This document shows, piece after piece, positions 1 to 7,247 of a stretch of 17,925 nucleotides of DNA (within the stretch, counting starts at the first letter, position 1; every line of letters begins with the position of its first letter). The translations under genes were made by a program, and so were the position numbers. The stretch spans positions 1 through 17,925 of the forward strand of contig JBBCIP010000205.1 of assembly GCA_037189785.1 (NCBI GenBank), written 5' to 3'. Source of the stretch: Govanella sp037189785. GTDB taxonomy: Bacteria; Pseudomonadota; Alphaproteobacteria; Sphingomonadales; Govanellaceae. Below the pieces are notes generated by a model, which searched no databases, had not been told where the DNA came from, and saw nothing but the letters and a program-made list of their open reading frames with translations.

Positions 1-426
1 GCGCAGTGGCATGAAATTCCGAACTCCGGCCCCTTCACCCTGCTGGTCGGCCCCATTTATATGACAACGGTCAATATTCCTCCGGAAGAAGGCATTCGGT
101 TCGGATTCCGGGTTGAAAAACGTCACTGTAACCCACGCGACACCTGTCATGGCGGCATGCTGTCGACTTTTGTCGATATCGTCCTGGCGCGTGGTGCGAG
201 CTATGGCATGACTAATTTTGCCGGGGCGCCGACAATGAACATGGCCATGGATTTCATGAACCCGGCCCATCTTGGCGATTGGATCGAAAGTCGTGTTTCT
301 GTTTTAAAAAAGGCCAAGCGCACGGTTTTTGTCAGCTGCGTGATTGTCGGCCCCAATGGCCCACTTGTGCGCGGCAGCGGCATTTATCGTATTCTGTTCA
401 AGAATGAAAACCCGCCACAACCTTAA
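1..426 (+). CDS. PaaI-like hotdog-fold thioesterase, 5' end cut by the window
   Basis: The frame is open from base 1 to the TAA at 424-426, giving 141 residues, so the gene begins before the window and the ATG at 61 is internal. The pre-ATG residues (AQWHEIPNSG, then LLVGPIY) match the usual N-terminal part of PaaI/YbgC-type acyl-CoA thioesterases. The family motif CHGGMLSTFVD lies at in-window residues 49-59: the HGG turn, and D59 at the place of the acidic residue that activates water in PaaI-type enzymes. Such proteins are small cytoplasmic tetramers that hydrolyse acyl- or aryl-CoA thioesters. Seen: motif and size. Inferred: CoA-thioester hydrolysis; the acyl group is unknown. It ends 11 bases from the convergent lactonase gene, so it is probably not part of the catabolic operon but the tail of a separate plus-strand unit. 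Confidence 0.85.
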   Translation, partial: AQWHEIPNSGPFTLLVGPIYMTTVNIPPEEGIRFGFRVEKRHCNPRDTCHGGMLSTFVDIVLARGASYGMTNFAGAPTMNMAMDFMNPAHLGDWIESRVSVLKKAKRTVFVSCVIVGPNGPLVRGSGIYRILFKNENPPQP

Positions 427-437
427 TACGCGCGCCA

Positions 438-1358
438 TTAAAACGATAAAGCCAAGCCCGGGCATGACCATGGCGTACTGTAAACGCGTCCATGTCCGGA
501 CGACGTGATGTAAGCGGTGCGCAAATCTTCGCCGCCAAAACATATATTGGTGATCAGCGGATCTTGACCCGGAGCAATGATTTGATCAACCACATCGCCA
601 CCCGGCGTAATAACGCTTATAGCCCCAGTAACCAAGGTCGCGACACAGATCCGCCCCAAAGCGTCAATTGCCAAAGAGTCCAACAATTGATAGCCGCCAA
701 AGCCATAAACCAAGCGCGCGCCGCATGGCCCTTGGCCTGATTTTACGACATGGCCCGGATGGTCGATCGGCCAAGCCCAGATCCGCCCCGTCGCCGTCTC
801 CGACACGTATAATTCAGAACCATCCGGCGATAGCCCGATACCGTTAGGTGTGACTAATGGAAAAAGAACACGGGTTATTTTTGATCCATCCGGCAAGGCA
901 TAATAAACCGCACCATGATCCCGATAACTTTCACGATTCTTACCGCTGTCCGTAAACCAGAACCCACCGGCGGCGTCAAAGACAAGATCGTTTGGCGCAT
1001 GTAAAACATGGTCTCCACCACTTGTGTAAAGCGGCGTGCAGAGACTGGATTTAAGATCAACTCGTTGGATGCTCCCACCGTGATAGTCAAGCGCCGGACC
1101 ACCAGGAAACGCCATCCCGTTGCGGGTGCGCCATGTCGTGCCGCCATTGTTGCACACATAAAGAGCAGCGTCCGGACCGATAGCAACACCATTTGGCCCA
1201 CCACCACAATCAACAACCATCTGTGTATCGCCTGTGGCCAGATCGACGCGGGTTAAACAACCAGCTGCAATTTCCGCAACGATCAGCGAATGATCAGCTA
1301 GGTATACCGGGCCTTCTGGAAATTTTAAATTCTCAGCGACAGCTTTCATGATGATCAT
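438..1358 (-). CDS. SMP-30/gluconolactonase/LRE-like lactonase
   Basis: 306 residues, the usual length for this six-bladed beta-propeller family, whose members hydrolyse sugar or other lactones using one divalent metal. The four metal ligands of regucalcin-type enzymes can be placed: E15 (in FPEGPV), N123 (APNDL), N172 (PNGIGLSPDG) and D227 (LLDSLAID). Further family signatures are GGGPNGVAIGPDAALYV and FWFTDSG. No signal peptide is visible, so it should act in the cytoplasm. The start is uncertain: ATG at 1358 or the in-frame ATG at 1349 (MKAVAENLKF, the more typical N terminus); neither has a strong ribosome site. It lies 33 bases after the PQQ-cytochrome c dehydrogenase gene on the same strand, so the two are probably co-transcribed. 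That pairing suggests oxidation of a cyclic hemiacetal or diol to a lactone followed by ring opening (inference). The real substrate is unknown. Confidence 0.85.
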   Translation of the reverse strand: MIIMKAVAENLKFPEGPVYLADHSLIVAEIAAGCLTRVDLATGDTQMVVDCGGGPNGVAIGPDAALYVCNNGGTTWRTRNGMAFPGGPALDYHGGSIQRVDLKSSLCTPLYTSGGDHVLHAPNDLVFDAAGGFWFTDSGKNRESYRDHGAVYYALPDGSKITRVLFPLVTPNGIGLSPDGSELYVSETATGRIWAWPIDHPGHVVKSGQGPCGARLVYGFGGYQLLDSLAIDALGRICVATLVTGAISVITPGGDVVDQIIAPGQDPLITNICFGGEDLRTAYITSSGHGRVYSTPWSCPGLALSF

Positions 1359-1391
1359 AACCGATCCGTAACACCGCAGACGGCCGAGATT

Positions 1392-3269
1392 TTATTCTAC
1401 TGTCTCAAGATACTTAACGACATCTTTGATATCTTGCTCCGACAGCATGTCTGGATAAAGCGTGGGCATGGCTTCGGGTGGTTTTTTGATGAATGTCACC
1501 AACGAATCTTTGGTATATTTTTTCCAAAGTCCGGTAAGTTTCGGGCCCGATCCGCCCCCTTCAAAATTAGCGCCATGACACCCCAGACAGGTTTCATCAT
1601 ATAGTCTTTGCCCACGCTTAGCGGCATCCCCCCCTGCTTCGACACGAACAATTTTGTCATTTGGCAACGCATAAATGACCAAGGATGGAATCCCGGTGGC
1701 TTGCGGCCAGCTTGAGCGCGAAATGTTACCGGATGTCAGCGCCAAATACTGACGCCCTGCCATCTGATAGGTGATAATGCCGCCGGCGATCGCGCCGCGT
1801 GTATCAATCTTTCTAAGGAGCGCCCCAGTATCACTTTGAAACGCGTAAAGGACGCCCGCCATATCGCCAACAAACGTAACATTGCCTGCGGTTGGGGTGA
1901 CCCCTGATACGACCGGCGCCGACGTCTTGTATTTCCATCGCTCGCGGCCGGTCAGGGCATCAAATGAAGTTATCCAGCCCGCACTTTCTTTGTCCTGTTC
2001 ATGGCGGCCGCTCATATAAAGTTTACCCGCGATATAGTCCTGAACCGGATGGGTCTGCCATACCGTTGTGCACCAATCCGTCGATCCGACAACCAATGAT
2101 GAATGCGTGGGATCGTAGCCCGGGCTGCTCCATTCAACACCGCCATAGATGCCGGGGCAAAATCGTAACCCTTCTGGCGTCGGTTCAACTTGGTGATTGA
2201 GAATTGTCGTGGTCGGCACTTTGTAAACCAAAGCCTGGGTCGCCCGATCAATCAGATACAGAAATCCATCTTTGGGCGCGACAGACACATAGTCTTTACC
2301 ATCCAGCTTTATCAAAATTGGTGGGGCTGTAACGCCATAGTCATGAGTGTCATGCTGAATAGTTTGGTAATGCCAGCGCCGCTTGCCCGTATTGGCATCC
2401 AGCACCAAAACGGAGTTTGTAAACAGATTATCTCCTCTGCGACTGGACCCGTTCCAATCAGGGGCCGGGTTGGCCACCGGAACAAATAGTTCTCCTGTTT
2501 GTGGATCGAGCGTGTAGGATGTCCACGTTCCACCGCCGCCGGTTTTCCAGGACTCACCCGCCCAAGTATCATTGCCGAATTCGCCCGGCCCCGGAATGGT
2601 GTCAAAACTCCAAAGCGTCTGACCCGTTTTAAGGTCAAAAGCCATGATACGACCACGGATTCCCCAATCGCTGCCCGCCAAACCGACGAATACTTTTCCT
2701 TGCCAGATGACCGGAGCAGAAGACACAAACTCGCCGATCGTCGGATCACCGATCTTACGACGCCACAACTCTTTGCCTGATTGCGCATCATAGGCAAGCA
2801 GTCGCGCGTCCGCCGTGCCACGCACAATCACGCCGTCATCGTAAGCTGCACCGCGACTGGTATTAAAAACTTCTTTTTCTTCGGGAACGTAAACAGATTT
2901 CCAAATCACATAGCAATTTGTCGAATCGATCGCCATGGTGGCCACGCGCATGGTGAGATAAATGACACCATCGACCATGATCGGCCCGGCACTGAACGGC
3001 CCAGGCCCGCCGACTTGGACGCGGCAAACTTCCTCGAGATCATCAATATTACGGTCATGAATTTGGTCGAGAGCACTGTAGCGATTGCCATCAATGGTCC
3101 GGTTGTAATACGGCCAGGCGACATCACTTTCGCCAAATGATAAAGTTTCGGTCTCTCCCTGCATCGCCTTTGGAGTTCCATCGGTGGGCGTGGCCGCCGA
3201 CAAACTCTCGCCTGAAAAGCCGACGAGAGCGGCCCCAAAAACTCCAAAAGATATCCAGCGACCAAGCAT
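1392..3269 (-). CDS. PQQ-dependent alcohol dehydrogenase with C-terminal cytochrome c (quinohemoprotein)
   Basis: 625 residues. The N terminus (h-region around residues 5-19, possible cleavage near SLSAA, residue 25) is a Sec signal, so it is periplasmic. Residues about 48-540 form the eight-bladed PQQ propeller with repeated W-motif blades (SGKELWR, TGQTLWSF, TGRERWKY). Likely active-site residues are N267 in VANPAPDW, a calcium ligand in the family, and D280 in GDNLFTNSV, the catalytic base by analogy with quinoprotein alcohol dehydrogenases. The C-terminal 80 residues are a class I cytochrome c: heme site CLGCH (561-565), probable axial ligand M601. Electrons would pass PQQ to heme to a soluble or membrane cytochrome. 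Oddities: the adjacent-cysteine pair that forms the vicinal disulfide of many PQQ alcohol dehydrogenases is absent, and the family HDLWDYD segment reads HDTHDYG. An AAGGTG ribosome site precedes the ATG by about 7 bases. It follows TonB receptor 1 with a terminator between. Substrate unknown. Confidence 0.9.
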   Translation of the reverse strand: MLGRWISFGVFGAALVGFSGESLSAATPTDGTPKAMQGETETLSFGESDVAWPYYNRTIDGNRYSALDQIHDRNIDDLEEVCRVQVGGPGPFSAGPIMVDGVIYLTMRVATMAIDSTNCYVIWKSVYVPEEKEVFNTSRGAAYDDGVIVRGTADARLLAYDAQSGKELWRRKIGDPTIGEFVSSAPVIWQGKVFVGLAGSDWGIRGRIMAFDLKTGQTLWSFDTIPGPGEFGNDTWAGESWKTGGGGTWTSYTLDPQTGELFVPVANPAPDWNGSSRRGDNLFTNSVLVLDANTGKRRWHYQTIQHDTHDYGVTAPPILIKLDGKDYVSVAPKDGFLYLIDRATQALVYKVPTTTILNHQVEPTPEGLRFCPGIYGGVEWSSPGYDPTHSSLVVGSTDWCTTVWQTHPVQDYIAGKLYMSGRHEQDKESAGWITSFDALTGRERWKYKTSAPVVSGVTPTAGNVTFVGDMAGVLYAFQSDTGALLRKIDTRGAIAGGIITYQMAGRQYLALTSGNISRSSWPQATGIPSLVIYALPNDKIVRVEAGGDAAKRGQRLYDETCLGCHGANFEGGGSGPKLTGLWKKYTKDSLVTFIKKPPEAMPTLYPDMLSEQDIKDVVKYLETVE

Positions 3270-3310
3270 TTCCGCACCTTACTGAATAACTGAATTCACC
3301 AACATACAAA

Positions 3311-3347
3311 GCTAATAAAAAACGCCGGGCTAATAAAAAAACGCCGG
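3311..3347. repeat. Tandem direct repeat (18 and 19 bp) containing terminator arms
   Basis: Two adjacent copies of GCTAATAAAAA(A)ACGCCGG lie at 3311-3328 and 3329-3347, differing only in one A of the A-run. Read on the minus strand each copy is a CCGGCG arm followed by a run of six or seven T. The first copy met by the polymerase (3347-3329) forms the 3' arm and U-tract of the terminator listed separately; the second is a spare 3' arm plus U-tract. A local tandem duplication is the simplest origin. Confidence 0.85.
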
Positions 3348-3378
3348 ATGAGGAAAGCATAGCTTGCCACACCCGGCG
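3335..3378 (-). terminator. Rho-independent terminator after TonB receptor 1
   Basis: On the minus strand, 17 bases past the receptor stop codon, CGCCGG (3378-3373) pairs with CCGGCG (3347-3342), followed by seven T (3341-3335). Inside the loop a second stem, GGcAAGC-TAT-GCTTtCC, extends the hairpin. The next gene (PQQ dehydrogenase) starts at 3269, so the terminator is intercistronic and probably limits rather than abolishes read-through. The copy at 3311-3328 gives an alternative 3' arm. Confidence 0.85.
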
Positions 3379-3395
3379 CAATGGTAACGCGCAGT

Positions 3396-5573
3396 TTAGA
3401 ACTGATAACCGACCGCAACACCATAGACTGCCGGCTCACCAAAGCCTTGTTGAACGGCTGCAGTTGCTGGCTGTACTTGGTTGATATAGGTGGTATCCGT
3501 TACGTTCGTTCCGTACACTGAGAAAGACCACTTATCGCTTGGGTCTGTCCAGGTTGCCCGCAAGTTCAGCAATGCGTATGCGCCTTGGCTGAATTGCTCA
3601 ACTTGGTCAAAGTAAATGCGGGATGTATAGTAAAGATTAGCATTCAGCGTCAAATTACCATCAAACAACGGTTGTGTATAAGTAACATCGACGTTGCCAC
3701 TAAATTTCGGCGCACGTTGCATGGTGAGCCCGGTAGCATCCACATCAAATACCGAGAACAGACCATTTGGATTTTGTCTGTAGCCGACAGCCACCGGGAA
3801 ATCCGTATATTCGGCATGCATATAAGCACCACCCAGTGACACAGCGAGATTATCCGTCACATTGGCCGACAGCTGAGCTTCTAAACCATAGATCTCTGCC
3901 GATGCCGCATTACGGACAATCGAACCAGGAGACAAGAACGCCGTCACTTGAAGATCGTCATACTTGTAGAAGTACCCCGATACATCAAGCCTTAAACCGG
4001 ACCCACCGCGTTTATAGCCGACTTCGAATGCATCAATCGTTTCTGGTTCCACAGGGGAAATGAAATTGGTTCCTGCAGGCAGCTGGCCGGATTTAAAGCC
4101 TTTGCTGTATGACGCATAAACATTGGATACATCATCAAGCTCATAGCGGATCACAAAGCGTGGCGTCGTGCTCTTCCAGCTTTCTTTACCCGAAGCAGGA
4201 CCGCGCGATGGCATATCAAGCACAAGCTTAGCATCTTCAACGCTATACCGCACACCACCGGTCAAGAATAACCGATCAGTGACTTCATAGGTAACATCCG
4301 CATAACCAGCATAAGCGTTGATCGTGTTGACAGACCCTTGAGTCTTATTAAATGGGCCACCAAACGCCGCTACGTTCACCGAAGGATACTTAATATTATT
4401 ATAGAAATAATAAGCTCCTACAAACCACTGGAAACGCCCACTGTTATCGGATGCCAAATTGAATTCTTGCGTGAACGATTCATCAAAAGCTTCATAATTC
4501 GAATGAATGACATGTGCTGATGATGAGTCATTATCGTTGGCGATATAAGTATATTCATCACGATATTGTGTATGCGATGTTAAGGTCGCAAAGCCAAGCT
4601 CGAACGTACCAGTAAAGAATACGCTGTCGCCTTTTACTTTACTTTGCGTTGCATAATCGTTGGCAACATCGCTACGCCCGGTCGGGATCAATGTGCCTGG
4701 AACGGATATGCCACTTGATAGACCATTGAAGGAGTTTTTCGCATTGTGGGTCGGATCATCAGACCATTGATGCGCATAGCCTAAGACAAACCGCATCGTG
4801 TCGTTTGGCTCGAGCAAGACTTTGCCGCGAAATGCATATTTTTCATATTCGGCTTCGTTATGGCCGTCAATGAGGCTCTTTTTCCAGCCGTCACCACTTT
4901 GATAATAGCCGGTAAGATTGATCGCCATCTTATCTGTTATGCCCGTTGAACCATAAAAACCAAAGGAGGCTTTATCAAAACGGCCATAACTTGCATTAAA
5001 TTTCGCAGTTGTCTCATAGCTCGGATCAAGGGTGGAAACCAAAATAGCACCACCTGTTGCGTTCCGCCCGAACAACGTTCCTTGAGGTCCTTTCAAAACC
5101 TGCACGTTTGATACGCTGAGCAACTGAATATCAGATGTGAGGCTGTTTGGCACAAAGAAGCCATCCACATAGGTGGCAACGTTTGTGCTTAGGCCAGGAC
5201 CCGCAACAGAGCTGCCAACACCACGAATGGTGGGCTGAGCAAACGCACCAGATTGGTCGATACGCATGCCCGGAACCATTTGCGGCAGATCAGAAACACG
5301 CGTTACACCACCGCTTTCCAGCGATTCCGCCGAGATCGACGTAATAGAAATCGGCACATCTTGTAAACGCTCTGTCCGGCGTTGTGCTGTTACAACAATC
5401 TCTTGCGTCGGCAAACCAACTGAACTGTCGGCAACCGTCTGTTCATTCGCCATGGCTGGCGCCATGGCTGGCATCGTAAGCACAAGAGCTAAAGCTGTTA
5501 ATGTCATACGCCTCATAGGCGTGGTTACCCGTGTCCGTATTGGACACAAATTGATATCGGATTTTTTAGGCAT
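3396..5573 (-). CDS. TonB-dependent outer-membrane receptor 1
   Basis: About 725 residues. It has a signal peptide (MRRMTLTALALVLTMPAMAP region, residues about 20-42), a TonB box just after it (EIVVTAQ, residues 58-64), a plug domain (about 72-185, with DVPISITSIS, TIRGVG and VLKGPQGTLFGRNATGGAI) and a 22-strand barrel ending in the aromatic C terminus GYQF that outer-membrane assembly needs. There is no N-terminal signalling domain, so no sigma/anti-sigma control is implied. Receptors of this type in alphaproteobacteria import siderophores but also aromatics, saccharides and other organics; with dehydrogenases downstream an organic substrate is favoured (inference). The start is uncertain: ATG 5573 is used here (GAGGG lies 11 bases upstream); a TTG at 5591 and an ATG at 5516 that begins directly at the signal peptide are alternatives. 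It is the first gene of cassette A, followed by a terminator and the PQQ dehydrogenase, and divergent from the MFS gene. Confidence 0.92.
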   Translation of the reverse strand: MPKKSDINLCPIRTRVTTPMRRMTLTALALVLTMPAMAPAMANEQTVADSSVGLPTQEIVVTAQRRTERLQDVPISITSISAESLESGGVTRVSDLPQMVPGMRIDQSGAFAQPTIRGVGSSVAGPGLSTNVATYVDGFFVPNSLTSDIQLLSVSNVQVLKGPQGTLFGRNATGGAILVSTLDPSYETTAKFNASYGRFDKASFGFYGSTGITDKMAINLTGYYQSGDGWKKSLIDGHNEAEYEKYAFRGKVLLEPNDTMRFVLGYAHQWSDDPTHNAKNSFNGLSSGISVPGTLIPTGRSDVANDYATQSKVKGDSVFFTGTFELGFATLTSHTQYRDEYTYIANDNDSSSAHVIHSNYEAFDESFTQEFNLASDNSGRFQWFVGAYYFYNNIKYPSVNVAAFGGPFNKTQGSVNTINAYAGYADVTYEVTDRLFLTGGVRYSVEDAKLVLDMPSRGPASGKESWKSTTPRFVIRYELDDVSNVYASYSKGFKSGQLPAGTNFISPVEPETIDAFEVGYKRGGSGLRLDVSGYFYKYDDLQVTAFLSPGSIVRNAASAEIYGLEAQLSANVTDNLAVSLGGAYMHAEYTDFPVAVGYRQNPNGLFSVFDVDATGLTMQRAPKFSGNVDVTYTQPLFDGNLTLNANLYYTSRIYFDQVEQFSQGAYALLNLRATWTDPSDKWSFSVYGTNVTDTTYINQVQPATAAVQQGFGEPAVYGVAVGYQF
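5531..5547. repeat. Perfect inverted repeat GTGTCC-N5-GGACAC at the receptor 1 start
   Basis: Six-base arms with a 5-base centre (GTATT). It sits inside the first codons if translation starts at 5573, but 15 bases upstream of the ATG if it starts at 5516, where it would be well placed as an operator or leader hairpin. Seen: exact symmetry. The regulatory role is only a guess. Confidence 0.35.
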
Positions 5574-5865
5574 CCCAAAAACGACCCTCAATTATTTTTG
5601 TTACATTATCGCACTGTTGTGCTATTTTATATATTGATTATTTTAAGGACCGATGTCAACATTTAAAGGTCATGGGAGATTTTAATGGATAGATAAGCAT
5701 AAAAATGAAGCACTTAATTGCTCCCGCCCAAACGGCGTGCTCGCTTAAGAAAAATATACTGGGCCTCATAAACAGAAAATGTGCTGCTAAAAATACACAC
5801 TTAAATAAATGATTCCATGGTTGCTGAACCATCAGCAAGACTGCTTATTGAATGGAGACGGTTTC
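5574..5865. promoter_or_regulatory. Divergent control region between receptor 1 and the MFS transporter
   Basis: This 292-base AT-rich stretch must hold the promoters of both divergent units. For receptor 1 (minus strand) a possible extended -10, TGCGATAAT, lies at 5613-5605, which would start RNA about 25 bases before ATG 5573; it lacks a good -35. For the MFS gene (plus strand) a TATACT box lies at 5755-5760 without a convincing -35. A TTGACA hexamer (5659-5654, minus) has no -10 at normal spacing. No believable gene was seen here: the 60-codon minus-strand frame at 5656-5838 has no family features and overlaps the MFS leader. Confidence 0.4.
5817..5832. repeat. Inverted repeat ATGGTT-N4-AACCAT in the MFS leader
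   Basis: Perfect 6-base arms around GCTG. If the MFS gene starts at TTG 5866, as its ribosome site suggests, this hairpin or operator lies 33 bases upstream in the leader. Symmetry is seen; function is inferred. Confidence 0.35.
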
Positions 5866-5868
5866 TTG
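5854..5868 (+). promoter_or_regulatory. Ribosome binding site deciding a TTG start for the MFS gene
   Basis: GGAG (5854-5857) lies 8 bases before TTG 5866-5868, which is in frame with the transporter. The upstream in-frame ATG at 5809 has only AT-rich sequence and no purine-rich site before it, and the 19 residues it would add do not look like transporter sequence. Confidence 0.65.
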
Positions 5869-7194
5869 GCTCAAGCAGAAAATATCTCGAATACAACAGA
5901 AACCCGGGACGGGCTGTCTTCAACAATGAAGTGGAGCATCGCAGCGCTCCTGACACTCTGCTTTACGCTATCATATGTCGATCGCCAAATTATCAGCATC
6001 TTGATCGACCCGATAAAACAGACATTGAATGTCAGTGATACACAAATCGGCCTCATGCAAGGCGTAAGCTTTTCGTTATTTTATGTGGCAGCGTCCTTGC
6101 CTTTGGCATGGCTATCAGATCGAGGGCACCGCTCTATCGTTATGACAATTTGTGTCGCCGGATGGAGCATCATGACGATGCTCTGTGGGTTAGCCAGTAC
6201 ATACTGGCAACTCTTTATGGCACGAATTGGAGTTGCCGTTGGCGAAGCCGGACTTCCGCCTGCGGCTCTAACAAATCTTGCTGATATGTTTGAAGCAAAG
6301 CGTCTTGCGCTTGCAACATCGTTCTTTATGTTGGCGCCCTTTATCGGTGGCGGTATTGCCCTTATTGGCGGCGGAGCATTGTATGCCGCCAGCGAACATT
6401 GGAATATAACCTTACCGTTACTAAAAGATTTAGAGCGCTGGCAACTTGTCTTCATTATTGTCGGAGCGCCGGGTTTACTTCTAGCTCTGATGATCCCGCC
6501 CATGACACGGAGATTAAAAGGAAATCACAATACGTCTGCACAGAATTCTATTACAGAGCTACTCGTTTTTTATAAAGAAAATTGGCGAGTTGTTATTATC
6601 TATGCATTGGCTATTGCTCTGGTTATTTCTGTTCTAATGGCGTATGTCACGTGGCTCCCTGCAGCCATTATGCGCTCAAATGGTATTGATGAAAAAACCA
6701 TTGGCACATTATTTGGTCCTATATATATGGTTGCTGGTATCTTAGGTACTTTGAGCGCAGGCCTGATTATAAATCGTACCGGCGGTTCTGATACCGTCAA
6801 AGCTACCTTAAAGTTTATGCGATTATGCGTTCTGATTGTATGGCCGCTTGCCGGCATTGGTCCAATGCTTGGATCTCTTTGGTCCACGCTCGCTTTTATG
6901 GGCGTTACCATCTTTTTGATTAGTGCGATCAATTGTCTTTCATCCTTGCCGCTGCAATATCTTGTACCGAAACATTTGCGGGCTCAGGCCATCGCATTCC
7001 ATGGAATGATCGCCGCCCTCATCGGTACCGGAACAGGTCCCGTTATTGCAGGCTACCTCAGTGATAACTTAACGATGTTTGAGCATCCTTTATCCGCAGC
7101 CTTATCATTAATGGCTCTGGTAATATTGCCTATCGTAGGGCTTCTTATGCATAGCATAATCAGAAAATACAAAGGACATGCTGTAACAGCATAA
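5866..7194 (+). CDS. Spinster-like MFS transporter
   Basis: 442 residues from the TTG start (461 if ATG 5809 is used), with about twelve hydrophobic segments, an inner-membrane protein. Diagnostic pieces (numbered from TTG): YVDRQIISILIDPIK (37-51), typical of the bacterial spinster-like branch of the major facilitator superfamily; motif A variant LAWLSDRGHR (80-89) in the loop between helices 2 and 3; ARIGVAVGEAGLPPA (120-134), the helix 4-5 signature with a membrane-embedded Glu. A second-half loop carries INRTGGSD. Family members are commonly found beside TonB receptors and catabolic enzymes in sphingomonads and are assumed to import organic acids or aromatics by proton symport; the ligand cannot be deduced. 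It is the only complete plus-strand gene, divergent from receptor 1 and convergent with the AraC gene, which places it and receptor 1 under a shared control region. Confidence 0.9.
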   Translation: MAQAENISNTTETRDGLSSTMKWSIAALLTLCFTLSYVDRQIISILIDPIKQTLNVSDTQIGLMQGVSFSLFYVAASLPLAWLSDRGHRSIVMTICVAGWSIMTMLCGLASTYWQLFMARIGVAVGEAGLPPAALTNLADMFEAKRLALATSFFMLAPFIGGGIALIGGGALYAASEHWNITLPLLKDLERWQLVFIIVGAPGLLLALMIPPMTRRLKGNHNTSAQNSITELLVFYKENWRVVIIYALAIALVISVLMAYVTWLPAAIMRSNGIDEKTIGTLFGPIYMVAGILGTLSAGLIINRTGGSDTVKATLKFMRLCVLIVWPLAGIGPMLGSLWSTLAFMGVTIFLISAINCLSSLPLQYLVPKHLRAQAIAFHGMIAALIGTGTGPVIAGYLSDNLTMFEHPLSAALSLMALVILPIVGLLMHSIIRKYKGHAVTA

Positions 7195-7200
7195 ACGTTT

Positions 7201-7216
7201 TCAAATCATAATTTGA
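7201..7216. repeat. Inverted repeat TCAAAT-N4-ATTTGA between convergent genes
   Basis: A perfect 6-base inverted repeat (centre CATA) lies 6 bases after the MFS stop and 32 bases before the AraC stop. It could end transcription from both sides, but the stem is AT-rich and no T-run follows in either direction, so an efficient intrinsic terminator is not shown. Confidence 0.3.
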
Positions 7217-7247
7217 TCAATATAGTTTGCTTGGCCTGCTGAAAATT

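Noticed and set aside
2312..2827. 171-codon minus-strand frame inside the PQQ-cytochrome c gene, and similar long frames across other genes
   Set aside because: Out-of-frame shadows of well-supported coding regions with no recognisable domains.
5654..5659. Perfect TTGACA (minus strand) as -35 of receptor 1
   Set aside because: The nearest TATA-like boxes lie 20-25 bases downstream, outside normal 16-18 spacing.
5656..5838. 60-codon minus-strand frame in the divergent spacer
   Set aside because: No family resemblance, no ribosome site recognised, overlaps the MFS leader; hydrophobic look comes from AT-rich sequence.
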